Made by a program: the position numbers and the translations under genes. From NCBI GenBank assembly GCA_964439835.1, contig CAYTPQ010000013.1, forward strand, positions 5,422 through 69,421: a DNA stretch of 64,000 nucleotides, read 5' to 3'. Shown one piece after another: positions 1-8,221 of the stretch. Under the pieces are notes generated by a model. It was not told the DNA's origin. It saw only the letters and a list, made by a program, of their open reading frames with translations, and made no database searches. The stretch is from JAGNLM01 sp964439835. Its GTDB lineage: Bacteria > Pseudomonadota > Gammaproteobacteria > JAABTG01. Numbering within the stretch: position 1 is the stretch's first letter; each line of letters starts with the position of its first letter.

Positions 1-725
1 GAGAAGTACCAGACCAGCACGTGGCGGGTGCCCTCCCAGAGCACCGCGGCGACGGTTCCACCCACCAGGGCGTGCCGGAAGGCGATGCGGCCCACCGGCA
101 TCACGAGGTAGAGCGCAGTCAGCATCAGGATCAGCCCCACCATCCCCAGCAGGTACAGGACCCGCCCGGCCGTGCCCTGCAGCGACCAGTGGTAGCCGAG
201 GAGGACCAGCTCGCGGCCTTCCAGGGCCTGCAGCGCCCCGGCGATCAAGGAGACCAGCAGCACCCCGATCCCGAGCATCAGGATGAACAGGTAAGGGATC
301 ACCGCGGAGACGAGAAAGTGCCGGCGCCGCACCCCCGCGCGGTGGGCGAAGATCACGCTCATGGCGTTCTCGAGGACCGTGAAGGCCACCGAGCTGAAGA
401 ACAGGAGCACCAGGATGCCGACGGTGCCGACCACGTGCCGGTTGGCGATGAACCCCTGCACCTGGGCCGTCACCGCGTCCGCGGACCCCGGGGCCAGCAA
501 TTCCATGTACCGGCCCATGGTGTCAAGCAGTGCATGCTCGTCCACGAAGTGGGACAGCCCGACCAGCAGCAGGGCGAACAGGGGCACGATCGAGAGCAGG
601 GTGTAGTAGGCGACTGCGCCCGACAGCAGCAGCCCCTGGCTGTGCTTGAACCCAACCAGCACCCGCAGCAGAAACGCGCCCGGCCGGCGCAGGACGAAGC
701 TTGCGCAATCTCGCGGCGTCAGCAT
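1..725 (-). CDS. YihY/BrkB-family inner membrane protein (partial, C-terminus beyond window)
   Basis: The reverse strand encodes a polytopic membrane protein that begins MLTPRDCASFVLRRPG and continues through SGAVAYYTLLSIVPLF, the N-terminal signature of the YihY/UPF0761 (formerly BrkB/RNase BN-like) family. About 240 residues are visible and the C-terminus lies outside the window. The ATG at 725 is preceded by a clear AGGAGGGG ribosome site. Further segments such as VLLFFSSVAFTVLENAMS match the family. It lies downstream of tonB on the same strand, 88 bases apart, and could be co-transcribed. The family's function is not settled, so none is assigned. The family call is firm. Confidence 0.85.
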   Translation of the reverse strand, partial: MLTPRDCASFVLRRPGAFLLRVLVGFKHSQGLLLSGAVAYYTLLSIVPLFALLLVGLSHFVDEHALLDTMGRYMELLAPGSADAVTAQVQGFIANRHVVGTVGILVLLFFSSVAFTVLENAMSVIFAHRAGVRRRHFLVSAVIPYLFILMLGIGVLLVSLIAGALQALEGRELVLLGYHWSLQGTAGRVLYLLGMVGLILMLTALYLVMPVGRIAFRHALVGGTVAAVLWEGTRHVLVWYF

Positions 726-813
726 GGAGATCAAAACCCCTCCTGGGTCCGGGGTGATCCTGCGCTAGTGTGCGGAAAGCGGCCCGCCCGGTCCATGCGC
801 GGGCAGGGCCCGA

Positions 814-1860
814 TCAGGAGGTCAAGGAAAACCGTACGGTCTGGCGCGCCCGCCGGTTGACGGCCTGGCCGTCCTCGACCCGGGGGGCGAAGCGCCACTG
901 GCGGATGGCCTGCAGCACCGCCCGCTCGAACACACCGGCGGGAGAGGCGTCGACCACGGTCGGATCGGTGACGGAGCCGTCGGGCAGGATGGTGAACTCG
1001 ACCAGCACCCTGCCCTCCGTGCGGCTCGTCCGGGCGGCCAGGGGGTAAACCGGGGCGACGCGCACGATCGGCACGGCCTCGGTGTCGAGGGCGGGCGATG
1101 GGACCCCGGCGCCTGCGACCTTGCCCTCGCCCGCCATCGAGGGGGGTGCGAGGCTCGCCCCCGACCTGGCGGCGGCGGTCCCCGAGGGCTCGGCCGTGGC
1201 GAGCTTGTGCGCGGTCCGCCCGGGCGGCGCTGCGGCGTGCGTCCTGGCCGGTTTCGGCCGCTCGGCCCGTGAAGGCGTGGGACGCGGAGCGGGCGGCACG
1301 GAGGACGCCACGGGAACCGGCTCGGGGGGGGCCGGCACGGGCTGCGCCGCCACCACCGTCGCCAGCGTCTCGGGCTCCTCCGGCGGGACCTCGCCGGGAG
1401 CCGGCTCCGGCGCGACATCGAGGGATCGCGTACCGAGTTGAGACGCGACCTCGGACTCCGGCGGCGGCGCCGCATCGGCCGCCGCCAGCCGCTCGTCGGC
1501 GACAGCTTCGTGAACGCTCGCGGCCGTACCCTGCCCCACCGGTGCAGCCGGAGCCGCGAGGAGGACTGAGATGGGCTGGGGCGGCCCGGGACCCTCCTCC
1601 CCCGGACCTCGGGCGGCGGGCAGCAAGAGCACGGATGCGTTCAGCGCGGTGGCCAGAAGCAGCGCCGCGGCCATCCGGCGGCGATCGCCCGGCAGCCTCC
1701 CGACACCCTCCGGCGGCCCGGCCGGACCATATATGGTCAACGCTGGTGGCACGGCCACGACAGCGCCGCGCCGGCCCTCAAGCGGCGGCGCGACAAGGTC
1801 CGGCCAGGCCCGCGGACCCAGCGTGACAGGCGGAGAGAGCGTGTACACCTGCGCGCTCAT
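814..1860 (-). CDS. tonB: TonB family energy-transducing protein
   Basis: TonB couples the proton motive force at the inner membrane to TonB-dependent outer membrane receptors. The protein of about 348 residues has one hydrophobic segment near the N-terminus (RRMAAALLLATALNASVLLL), a long Pro/Ala-rich periplasmic spacer, and a C-terminal TonB domain with VAPVYPLAARTSRTEGRVLV followed by QAIRQWRFAPR. A TTG at 1890 would extend it by ten residues; ATG at 1860 is preferred, with a weak ribosome site. ExbB and ExbD are not adjacent. It probably serves the TonB-dependent receptor at 6032-8137, because both promoters share an 11-base motif (see 1893-1903). Confidence 0.88.
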   Translation of the reverse strand: MSAQVYTLSPPVTLGPRAWPDLVAPPLEGRRGAVVAVPPALTIYGPAGPPEGVGRLPGDRRRMAAALLLATALNASVLLLPAARGPGEEGPGPPQPISVLLAAPAAPVGQGTAASVHEAVADERLAAADAAPPPESEVASQLGTRSLDVAPEPAPGEVPPEEPETLATVVAAQPVPAPPEPVPVASSVPPAPRPTPSRAERPKPARTHAAAPPGRTAHKLATAEPSGTAAARSGASLAPPSMAGEGKVAGAGVPSPALDTEAVPIVRVAPVYPLAARTSRTEGRVLVEFTILPDGSVTDPTVVDASPAGVFERAVLQAIRQWRFAPRVEDGQAVNRRARQTVRFSLTS

Positions 1861-1892
1861 CACACCCGTAAGGATATGACTTCCGGACAACG

Positions 1893-1903
1893 AGTAATAC
1901 CGA
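1893..1903. promoter_or_regulatory. Motif shared by the tonB and TonB-receptor promoters
   Basis: The plus strand reads AGTAATACCGA here, about 33 bases upstream of the tonB start. Its reverse complement TCGGTATTACT recurs exactly at 8244-8254, upstream of the TonB-dependent receptor gene. An identical AT-rich 11-mer in two functionally linked promoters within such GC-rich DNA suggests a metal-responsive operator, for example of Fur or Zur type. It does not match a canonical box of either, so the regulator is unknown. Confidence 0.35.
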
Positions 1904-2042
1904 CCCCGGTCAAGGCCGCCGCCCGAGCGTCCGGACGTCCTACCACGCTAGCGCCTGGAGACCAGACCCCTCAGCGTTGCAGTTCCGCGTGCTTTATCGC
2001 ATGATTGATCGCACGATTAGCTTGCGGTACGAGGATGCGATC

Positions 2043-2324
2043 ATGCCGACGATCACAGCCAACGACCTGAAGACCAAGGGAGTGGCCGCTATTGAGGCGG
2101 CCCTGGCGGAGCAGCCCGACGCGGTAGTCTCGGTGCGCGGCAAGGACCGCTTCGTGGTGATGGAGCTGTCCCACTACCACTACCTGCGTGAATGCGAGCT
2201 GGAGGCGGCCCTGGCGGAGACCCGCGGCGAGCTGGCGGCAGGCCGCTACGTCGTCGAGACCGCGGCCGCGCACGCCAAGCGTCTGGATGCGGAGTTGGGG
2301 CCGGCACAAGCGGCAGACGATTAG
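2043..2324 (+). CDS. Phd/YefM-type antitoxin of a type II toxin-antitoxin pair
   Basis: This 93-residue protein starts MPTITANDLKTKGVAAIE and contains VVSVRGKDRFVVMELSHYHY, the usual Phd/YefM N-terminal fold that binds operator DNA. The C-terminal half (ECELEAALAETRGELAAG) would wrap the toxin. The ATG at 2043 follows a GAGG ribosome site; the frame is open further upstream but those residues do not look coding. The gene ends 17 bases before the RelE-like toxin gene, the standard antitoxin-first order. By analogy with the family it should repress its own operon. Family recognised with good confidence. Confidence 0.8.
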   Translation: MPTITANDLKTKGVAAIEAALAEQPDAVVSVRGKDRFVVMELSHYHYLRECELEAALAETRGELAAGRYVVETAAAHAKRLDAELGPAQAADD

Positions 2325-2341
2325 CGTGATGCGAGCGGCCG

Positions 2342-2617
2342 ATGGCCTTCCAACTCGTCTTCACCCACCGGTACCAGCAGCTCGAAACCCGGTTCCTGAA
2401 GCGACATCCGGAGGTCCGGCGCCAGTACTACAAGACGCTAGCGCTCCTGGAGGCGAACCCTTTCCACCCCTCCCTGCGTCTGCACCCGCTCGAGGGGCGA
2501 CTCGCCGCACTGCACTCGGTTTCGATCAACCTTTCCTATCGGATCACCCTCGAGCTCCTGATCGAGGCGGAGCGGATCATCCCGGTCAATCTGGGCAGTC
2601 ACGACGCCGCGGATTGA
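2342..2617 (+). CDS. RelE/ParE-superfamily toxin
   Basis: This 91-residue protein has the compact RelE/ParE layout: an N-terminal helix pair (RYQQLETRFLKRHPEVRRQYYKT), HPLEGRLAALHSVSINLSYR in the middle, and a C-terminal strand ending IIPVNLGSHDAAD. The R-x-x-Y/S-Y-R pattern and GSHD end resemble ribosome-dependent mRNA interferases of the RelE/YoeB/HigB group, although ParE-type gyrase poisons share the fold. It is paired with the antitoxin gene 17 bases upstream. Target and activity cannot be told from the sequence. Confidence 0.8.
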   Translation: MAFQLVFTHRYQQLETRFLKRHPEVRRQYYKTLALLEANPFHPSLRLHPLEGRLAALHSVSINLSYRITLELLIEAERIIPVNLGSHDAAD

Positions 2618-2726
2618 CCGCGAAAAGGGCCGGTCGACCATCGGGCCTCGAGCAACCAGACCAGGTCCATCAACGCCCGGGCTTGATGCCGACGGTCGTC
2701 GGAGACATGGTCGCACCCTGCAAGGT

Positions 2727-2748
2727 TGCTATGGGTGCAGCCATAGCA
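2727..2748. terminator. Hairpin between toxin gene and metal ABC operon
   Basis: TGCTATGG and CCATAGCA form an 8-bp stem around a six-base loop in the 270-base gap between the convergent toxin gene and binding-protein gene. There is no clear T-run, so termination is only a possibility. No other feature was seen in 2618-2887. Confidence 0.3.
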
Positions 2749-2887
2749 GGCCTCCGACAGGGCGCCAACCGATTGAGGGGGTCAGACACCCTCGGTCCCA
2801 CGGGTCGACTCCCCGTGTCAGTCGCATCAAGCGCCGGACGCCGCGGGCGTCTCCGTCATTAACCCCTGGTCTGAGACCTGAGGCATT

Positions 2888-3721
2888 TCAAGGGGCCGCT
2901 GACCGTCCCGGCCCGCCGAGGCCCTCCCGGAAGCGGCGGGCGTTCTCCCGCAGCACACCGGCCAGCTCCAGCTCCGGGCCGGGGAAGTTCACCAGGACGA
3001 CCCGGGGGACGCCGGCCGCCTCCGCCAGCTCCGCACCGCCCGGCGCGTGGGCGTTGTCGAGCACCAGTTCCGGGCGCTCGCCGGTCAGCCTGAGGAGGTC
3101 CGAGGGTCGTGCGGGCCCCATGGCGAACACCCCCACGACCTCCAGCCCGGCGAGCCGGGCCCAGGCCTGGAGGAAACGGTGGACGAGCGCCCGCGGCCGC
3201 TTGCCGCCCAGGGCCTCGGCCACGTCCCGCGTGAAGCGCTCCCGCTCGGCGGCGAGGGCGGTGAGGTTGCGCTCGGCCGCGGCGGGGTCGCCGAGCCGGG
3301 CCGCGAGCCGGCGGACCTCGGCATCGGTGACCTCAGGGTCGTGGTCGAGCCGAACCTGGATGACCTCGCCGCGCGAGCCGACGGCCTCGCGCAGGCGCTC
3401 GGCAAAGCGCTCGAAGCCCCCCAGCACCAGGAAGTCGGCCTCGGCCACCGCCAGCAGATCCGAGGGCCGGGGGTCGTATTCCGGCGGGTGCTGGAGCGCC
3501 GGCGGGCTGATGACCCGCACCGTCTCCACCCCGGCGGCCCGGACCACGGCGGCGGCCCAGCTGGTCGACGCCACCACCCGCGGGCCCTCCGCGGCGGCGG
3601 GCAGGGCCATGAGCCAGGCGAGGAGGACCCCGGCGGCCCGGCGCAGGAGAAGCAGCGGGAGTCTCTGCCGATGCGCGCTCGCCGGCTCGGCCAGGGCCAG
3701 GGTTTGCCCTGCCCGAGTCAC
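2888..3721 (-). CDS. Metal ABC transporter substrate-binding protein (ZnuA/cluster A-I type)
   Basis: This is the periplasmic metal-binding component of a cluster-9 ABC importer. The frame has a hydrophobic leader (LPLLLLRRAAGVLLAWLMA, then LPAAAEG), followed by RVVASTSWAAAVVRAAG. Candidate metal-ligand histidines lie in LQHPPEYDPRPSD, ALVHRFLQAW and VLDNAHAPGG, and a C-terminal acidic patch reads FPGPELELAGV. The expected His-rich loop of true ZnuA is absent. The chosen GTG at 3721 lies 11 bases after GGAGG and gives 277 residues; an ATG at 3772 is the alternative. It is the last gene after ATPase and permease, as in aztABC zinc systems. Metal specificity (Zn, Mn or other) is not decided. 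Confidence 0.75.
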   Translation of the reverse strand: MTRAGQTLALAEPASAHRQRLPLLLLRRAAGVLLAWLMALPAAAEGPRVVASTSWAAAVVRAAGVETVRVISPPALQHPPEYDPRPSDLLAVAEADFLVLGGFERFAERLREAVGSRGEVIQVRLDHDPEVTDAEVRRLAARLGDPAAAERNLTALAAERERFTRDVAEALGGKRPRALVHRFLQAWARLAGLEVVGVFAMGPARPSDLLRLTGERPELVLDNAHAPGGAELAEAAGVPRVVLVNFPGPELELAGVLRENARRFREGLGGPGRSAAP

Positions 3722-3801
3722 GGACCCGCGCACCTCCGTCCCTCGGCCTTCCGGCAGGAAACCGGGGCACATCGTCACCGGGGCCCGGGCCGGCCAGGCG
3801 A

Positions 3802-4626
3802 TCACGTCCGAGTCCCCCGGGAGCGGCGCAGCAGGAACGTGACGAGGGTGATGGCACCGGCCGTCAGCACCAGCACTGGACCCACCGGCTGGTCGAGGGC
3901 CAGGGCCAGCAGGAACCCCGTCAGGTTGCCGGCCAGGCCGAAGAGGACGGCAAGCCCGACGGTACCTTCCAGGGAGGTGCCGAGGTTGCGGGCCGCCAGC
4001 GCCGGCAGCAGGGTCACGCCGTCGACCAGCAGCGCCCCCGTCACCGGCATGGCCGCCCCGACCGCGAGCGCCACCAGCACCAGGGTCACGGTCAGCACCC
4101 GGTCCACGGCGACCCCCGAGGCCAGCGCCACCTCGCGGTCGAAGAAGACCAGGGCGAGCGGCCGGCGCAGCGCGAGATAGGCGGCGGCCACCGTGGCGTT
4201 CAGGACTGCCAGCAGCGCCAGGTCCCCGGGGCGGGTGGCGAGGACCGAGCCCCAGAGGAGTTCCAGGGCCGCGGACGCCGGCAGGCCGGCCGCGGCCAGC
4301 AGCACGAAGGCCAGGGCGATCGAGACCGTCATCAGGAAACCCATCGCACCGGAGGTGCCCGTCGGGCGGTGCCCGAGCGGCACCAGGGCGGCGCCGGTCA
4401 GCGCGCAGGCGACGAGCGCCCCGGCCAGGGGGCTCACGCCGGCCAGCAGGGCGAGGGCCGCGCCGAGCAGGGCCGTGTGCATGAGGGCGAAGCGCGCGGT
4501 CAGGATGTCGAGGCCGACGATGAAGACCCCGACGATCGGCATGCCGACGCCGCACACCAGGATCGCGAGCAGGCCCCGCTGCACCGGCGCGAGGGCGATC
4601 AGGTCGAGCAGCTCCGCGGCGCTCAC
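3802..4626 (-). CDS. Metal ABC transporter permease (ABC-3 family)
   Basis: This 274-residue integral membrane protein has about eight hydrophobic segments and the ABC-3 family landmarks: LLAILVCGVGMPIVGVFIVG near the start, FALMHTALLGAALALLAG, and the cytoplasmic coupling region FFDREVALASGV. It starts with GTG at 4626, overlapping the ATPase stop by four bases (GTGA), which indicates translational coupling. It forms the membrane channel of the importer with the ATPase upstream and the binding protein downstream. Confidence 0.88.
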   Translation of the reverse strand: MSAAELLDLIALAPVQRGLLAILVCGVGMPIVGVFIVGLDILTARFALMHTALLGAALALLAGVSPLAGALVACALTGAALVPLGHRPTGTSGAMGFLMTVSIALAFVLLAAAGLPASAALELLWGSVLATRPGDLALLAVLNATVAAAYLALRRPLALVFFDREVALASGVAVDRVLTVTLVLVALAVGAAMPVTGALLVDGVTLLPALAARNLGTSLEGTVGLAVLFGLAGNLTGFLLALALDQPVGPVLVLTAGAITLVTFLLRRSRGTRT

Positions 4627-5279
4627 GCCGCCTCCGCGAGCCGGCCCTCGGCGAGCGCGAGGCAGCGGTTGCAGCGCCGGGCCAGGGGCTCGTCGTGGGT
4701 CACGATCAGGGCCGCAGCCTCCAGGCCGCTCAGCAGCTCCGCGACCTCGACCTGGCCCGCGAAGTCCAGGGCGGCCGTCGGCTCGTCGGCCACCAGCAGG
4801 GGGACGCGCCCGGCGGCCGTGAGCGAGCCGAGGGCGCGGGCCAGGAACACCCGCTGGAGCTGACCCCCCGAGAGCTCCGCTACGGGCCGCGCGAGCAACC
4901 CGGCGACGCCCAGCTGCCGCGCCCGCTCGTGGGCCGCCGACGGGTCCCCGCTGCTCGCCAGCAGCTCGCGGACCAGGAACGGGAACTGCCCGACCGGCAG
5001 ACGCTGGGGCATCCACCCGACCCGCCGGAGCACGGCCGCCGAGCCTGCGGCCATCGGCTTGCCCCGCAGCCGCACCTGCCCAGCGACGGGCGCCTCGAGC
5101 CCCAGCAGGCAACGCAGCAGGGTGGTCTTGCCGGAGCCGTTCTCCCCCGTCAGCGCCACGTGCTCGCCAGGCCTGACGGCGAAGCTCACCCCCTCGACTA
5201 CGACCCGCCCGCCCCGCACGCAGCGCAGGCCCTCGACCTCCAGTAGGGCGTTTGATAACACCCTGTCAGCGCGGGACAT
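4623..5279 (-). CDS. Metal ABC transporter ATP-binding protein
   Basis: This 218-residue nucleotide-binding domain has Walker A GENGSGKTT (about residue 40), the signature LSGGQLQRV, Walker B LLVADEPTAALD and the switch region LIVTHDE. It energises import through the overlapping permease. ATG at 5279 follows GGAAGGAC, a good ribosome site. The 132-base gap from the methyltransferase gene (5280-5411) carries no convincing gene, so the ABC genes may be read with the receptor operon or from their own promoter. Confidence 0.92.
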   Translation of the reverse strand: MSRADRVLSNALLEVEGLRCVRGGRVVVEGVSFAVRPGEHVALTGENGSGKTTLLRCLLGLEAPVAGQVRLRGKPMAAGSAAVLRRVGWMPQRLPVGQFPFLVRELLASSGDPSAAHERARQLGVAGLLARPVAELSGGQLQRVFLARALGSLTAAGRVPLLVADEPTAALDFAGQVEVAELLSGLEAAALIVTHDEPLARRCNRCLALAEGRLAEAA

Positions 5280-5411
5280 AGCTGTCCTTCCCGCAGGTCA
5301 AGCACACAAGCATTCGACCTGCCGTAGCGGAGTCCAGACCCGTGCCGAGCTCGGCGCCGTGAAAGAGGGCAAAAGAACCTTCTCTCGACATCCTGCGAGA
5401 AACCGGGACGG

Positions 5412-6008
5412 TCATCGCCGGGCGCGCGCCAGGTAGCGCCCCGGCCGGTCGACGATCACCGGGCGGGTCAGCCCCGCCGCCCCGAACAGGTCCCGCATCG
5501 CGGCGTCGTCCGGCAGCAGGTCGCGGCGCACGGCCTCGTGCCCGCCGTGGTGGGCGGCCAGCTCCTGCCGACTGAGCAGATGCGCCACGACCACATCGCC
5601 GCCCGGGCGGGTGACGCGCGCCATCTCGGCCAGCGCCTGACCGGGGTCGGCGAAGTGCGGGAAGGCCGCGAAGCAGAAGACGAGGTCGAAGGCAGCGTCC
5701 GCGAGCGGGAGCGCCAGGGCGGTCCCCTGGACGGCCAGGTCCCCCGCCCTCAGGTCCTTGCGCCGGGCGACCCGCAGCATCGCGTGGGAGAGGTCCAGCG
5801 CCACGACCCGCCCGGCCAGACCGATTGCGCCTCGCAGGTACGGGTAGAGCACGCCGGTGCCGGCACCGAGATCGAGCACCGCAGCCCCCGGCGCAGGGGC
5901 TACCTCCGCCACCAGCCTGGCCAGCTCGGCCCGGACCTCGGGCGGGAAGCAGCGATCCTCCCACCCCTCCGCCCGCGCGTCGAAGAAGGCTCGCTGGGGG
6001 TCTGTCAC
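5412..6008 (-). CDS. Class I SAM-dependent methyltransferase
   Basis: This 198-residue Methyltransf_11-type protein has motif I VLDLGAGTGVLYPYL (about residues 45-60), an acidic residue for ribose binding in VVALDLSHAML, and FDLVFCFAAFPHFADP as the post-motif region. It starts with GTG at 6008 after GGGAG, 23 bases downstream of the TonB receptor stop, so it is probably in the same transcript. Its position between an outer membrane receptor and a metal importer suggests modification or handling of a metal chelate. The substrate is unknown. Confidence 0.78.
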   Translation of the reverse strand: MTDPQRAFFDARAEGWEDRCFPPEVRAELARLVAEVAPAPGAAVLDLGAGTGVLYPYLRGAIGLAGRVVALDLSHAMLRVARRKDLRAGDLAVQGTALALPLADAAFDLVFCFAAFPHFADPGQALAEMARVTRPGGDVVVAHLLSRQELAAHHGGHEAVRRDLLPDDAAMRDLFGAAGLTRPVIVDRPGRYLARARR

Positions 6009-6031
6009 GTCGCTCCCGGGGCGTGCGCCCG

Positions 6032-8137
6032 CTACAGGCTGAGGACCAGCCCCACCATAGCGCCGAAGCCCGGCATCGGATAGCCCGGCCGGTACTCGTA
6101 GTCGGTGTCGGTGATGTTCTCCAGGGCCAGGAAGACCTCGCTGCCGACCCCGTCCCGGGGCTCGGTCAAGCGGTAGGCCACGCGCGCATTGAGGAGGAAG
6201 TGGCCGTCGACGGTGGAGGTGTTCTCGGCGTCGAGCCGACGGGCCTGGGAGAGGACCTGCATCTTCGAGACGTACTCGGCGTCCGCGCTCACCCGCAGCC
6301 GCGGCAGGGGCCGCCAGTTGGCGCCGACGGCGACCGACGAGCTGGGGGCATAGGGCATGTCGCTCGGGCGGGTGTCGAGCAAGGTCAGGCCAGCGAAGAG
6401 CGACAGCTCCTCCAGGGGTGTGGCGGTCACGATGAGCTCGGCGCCCCGGACCCGGAACGACTCGATGCTCTCGTACCGGGGCGGGGGTGGCGGCGGGGGG
6501 ACCACCACGTAGCGGTTGCGGCCCTTGTCGTAGAACAGGGTGACCCCCGCCTGCAGCCCGGGCGCGAGCTCGCGGGTCACCCCGATCTCGTAGTGATTCA
6601 GGGTCTCCGGCTCCAGGTCCTCCCAGGACCGGCCGAGCGCCGGGATGACGTACTCCGAGAAGACCACCACGTCGAGGCCGGGGTAGTTGACGCCGCGGGC
6701 GTACGAGGCGTGCACGGTCGTCTGCCCGTCGGCCAGCACGAGCCCCGCCTGGGGCGCCCACTGGTTCTCGAATTCGTTGTGGTGGTAGTAGCGCACCCCG
6801 GCCGAGGGAGTGACGCTCCAGCCCTCGCCGAGGCCCCAGGTCTGACTCACGGCAACCAGCGGGGAGTCGATCCGGAAGGTCGGCCCCTCCCAGTGCCGGC
6901 GCGTACCGTTCTGGCGGATGAAATCGACGTCGCCGTCCACCCGGTCGCTGTCGAGGCCGAGCTCGATCAGCCCGCCCTCCCAGAGCCGCAGGGACTCCCG
7001 CGCGCGCAGGCCCCACTGGCTCCAGTCGATGAGCGTGTCGCGGTCTGTGCCCGTCTGGCCGGTCCACTCGGCGTTGCCGTTGTTCGAGTAGAGCTTGAGC
7101 TCCCCCGAGACCCGGCTGTAGTCGTGGGCGAGGGTCAGGACACCGAGCCCGTCGCGGGTCTCGTAGCGGCCCTGACGCGTGGCGGGCAGGCCCTCCTCGC
7201 CCGGGTCCCGCGCGTAGTTGTTGGAGTAAAGGCCCACGACCGAGGCGCTCCACTCCGGGGAGAGCTGGTAGCCGAGGCGCCCGTAGACGTCCGAAGTGCG
7301 ACCGTCGGCGTCGTCCCGATCACCGTCCGAGCGCCGCCACCCCTGGGCCAGGTAGGCGTCGAAGGGGCCCTCCCGGACGCCCGCGTCCAGGGTCTGGGCC
7401 CAGGTGTCGAAGCTGCCGCCCTGGGCCGACAGACGGGCCACGTGCCCCTCCTCGACCACGCGCTTGGGCACCAGGTTGACGGCACTGAAGGTGTTCCCGA
7501 AGCGATGCGGTTGGGCGCCCTTGACCACCTCGATGGAGCTGGCCGCGCCCACCGGCAGGATGTCCATGAGCGGGTGGTTGAAGACCCCCATCATCAGCGG
7601 CACGCCGTCGACGTAGGTCTTCATCTCGCCGCCGGGGCGGCTCGAGCCCAGGCCGCGCACGAAGATCGCCCCGCCCTCGGCGCCGCCGAAGGACCCTACC
7701 GGGTTGTAACGGGAGATGGTGACCCCCGGCGTGCGGCGCAGGGCCGAGGGGAGGTCCTGGGCGTTCAGGTCCCGGACCTGTTCCTCGCCGACCACCGTGG
7801 AGACCCCGCCAAAGGCATCGATCCGGTTGGCCTCGATGATGGGCGTCGCGACGACCTCCAGGGCCGGAAGGGCGACCGGCGCCTCGGCGACAGCGACAGC
7901 CGGGAGCGCCAGCAACCCAACGAGAACCAGGTGTAAAAGCGAGTGCCTCTGAAGAATTCGTCGGGAACGCCTCCGAGCAGGATCCCGGTGCAGTTTTGCG
8001 GGACCGTATGCCGCCTGGACGGCGGCATACGAGCCTACAGGGACGTATTCACGGCGTGTCCCGCGGGACTGCACCGGGATCCTGCGATCCGTCTCGGCAG
8101 CGGCCGAGCTGTTCACACGCTCCGGGGCCTTGACCAT
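6032..8137 (-). CDS. TonB-dependent outer membrane receptor
   Basis: This is an outer membrane beta-barrel with a plug domain (ALRRTPGVTISRYNP, AIFVRGLGSSRPGG, YVDGVPLMMG), about 700 residues, used for active uptake of a metal or metal chelate. ATG at 8137 is preceded by GGAGA, and no alternative start lies between there and the signal peptide. Residues about 18-54 are encoded by a dispersed palindromic element, so the hydrophobic signal core (LLHLVLVGLLALPAVAVAEA) begins only near residue 67. A run of seven prolines interrupts one barrel loop. The protein ends in Leu rather than the usual Phe. The metal ABC genes downstream suggest the ligand class. Confidence 0.88.
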   Translation of the reverse strand: MVKAPERVNSSAAAETDRRIPVQSRGTRREYVPVGSYAAVQAAYGPAKLHRDPARRRSRRILQRHSLLHLVLVGLLALPAVAVAEAPVALPALEVVATPIIEANRIDAFGGVSTVVGEEQVRDLNAQDLPSALRRTPGVTISRYNPVGSFGGAEGGAIFVRGLGSSRPGGEMKTYVDGVPLMMGVFNHPLMDILPVGAASSIEVVKGAQPHRFGNTFSAVNLVPKRVVEEGHVARLSAQGGSFDTWAQTLDAGVREGPFDAYLAQGWRRSDGDRDDADGRTSDVYGRLGYQLSPEWSASVVGLYSNNYARDPGEEGLPATRQGRYETRDGLGVLTLAHDYSRVSGELKLYSNNGNAEWTGQTGTDRDTLIDWSQWGLRARESLRLWEGGLIELGLDSDRVDGDVDFIRQNGTRRHWEGPTFRIDSPLVAVSQTWGLGEGWSVTPSAGVRYYHHNEFENQWAPQAGLVLADGQTTVHASYARGVNYPGLDVVVFSEYVIPALGRSWEDLEPETLNHYEIGVTRELAPGLQAGVTLFYDKGRNRYVVVPPPPPPPRYESIESFRVRGAELIVTATPLEELSLFAGLTLLDTRPSDMPYAPSSSVAVGANWRPLPRLRVSADAEYVSKMQVLSQARRLDAENTSTVDGHFLLNARVAYRLTEPRDGVGSEVFLALENITDTDYEYRPGYPMPGFGAMVGLVLSL
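7978..8084. repeat. Dispersed palindromic element, copy 1 (long form, inside a gene)
   Basis: The element has perfect 16-base outer arms, CAGGATCCCGGTGCAG at 7978-7993 and its complement at 8069-8084. Inside are a second stem GCGGGAC/GTCCCGC, an inner hairpin with 10-base arms (GTATGCCGCC/GGCGGCATAC), and a conserved unpaired stretch containing TACGTCCCTGTAGGCTCG. It lies in frame within the 5' coding part of the TonB receptor. Related copies are at 11457, 13131, 32181, 45386 and 63968. Confidence 0.85.
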
Positions 8138-8221
8138 CGACCGTTCTCCGTCCGTGAGGAAAGACGGGCCTGGTCGGCCGGCGGTCCCTGCGGGCCGACC
8201 CAGGCCCTACGCGACAGCGCC

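Noticed and set aside
3722..4555. N-terminal extension of the metal-binding protein frame across the permease gene.
   Set aside because: The extension overlaps a well-supported permease in another frame and reads as Arg/Gly-rich shadow; the signal peptide starts near 3700.
5266..5415. A 49-codon frame between the methyltransferase and ABC ATPase genes, with an ATGA overlap and a CLTCG motif.
   Set aside because: Its third-position GC is clearly lower than in real genes here, it runs into the ATPase start, and no family is recognised. It is probably leader sequence.
5825..7936. A 703-codon plus-strand frame over the TonB receptor.
   Set aside because: Low-complexity His/Gly/Arg composition with no family features; shadow of the receptor gene.
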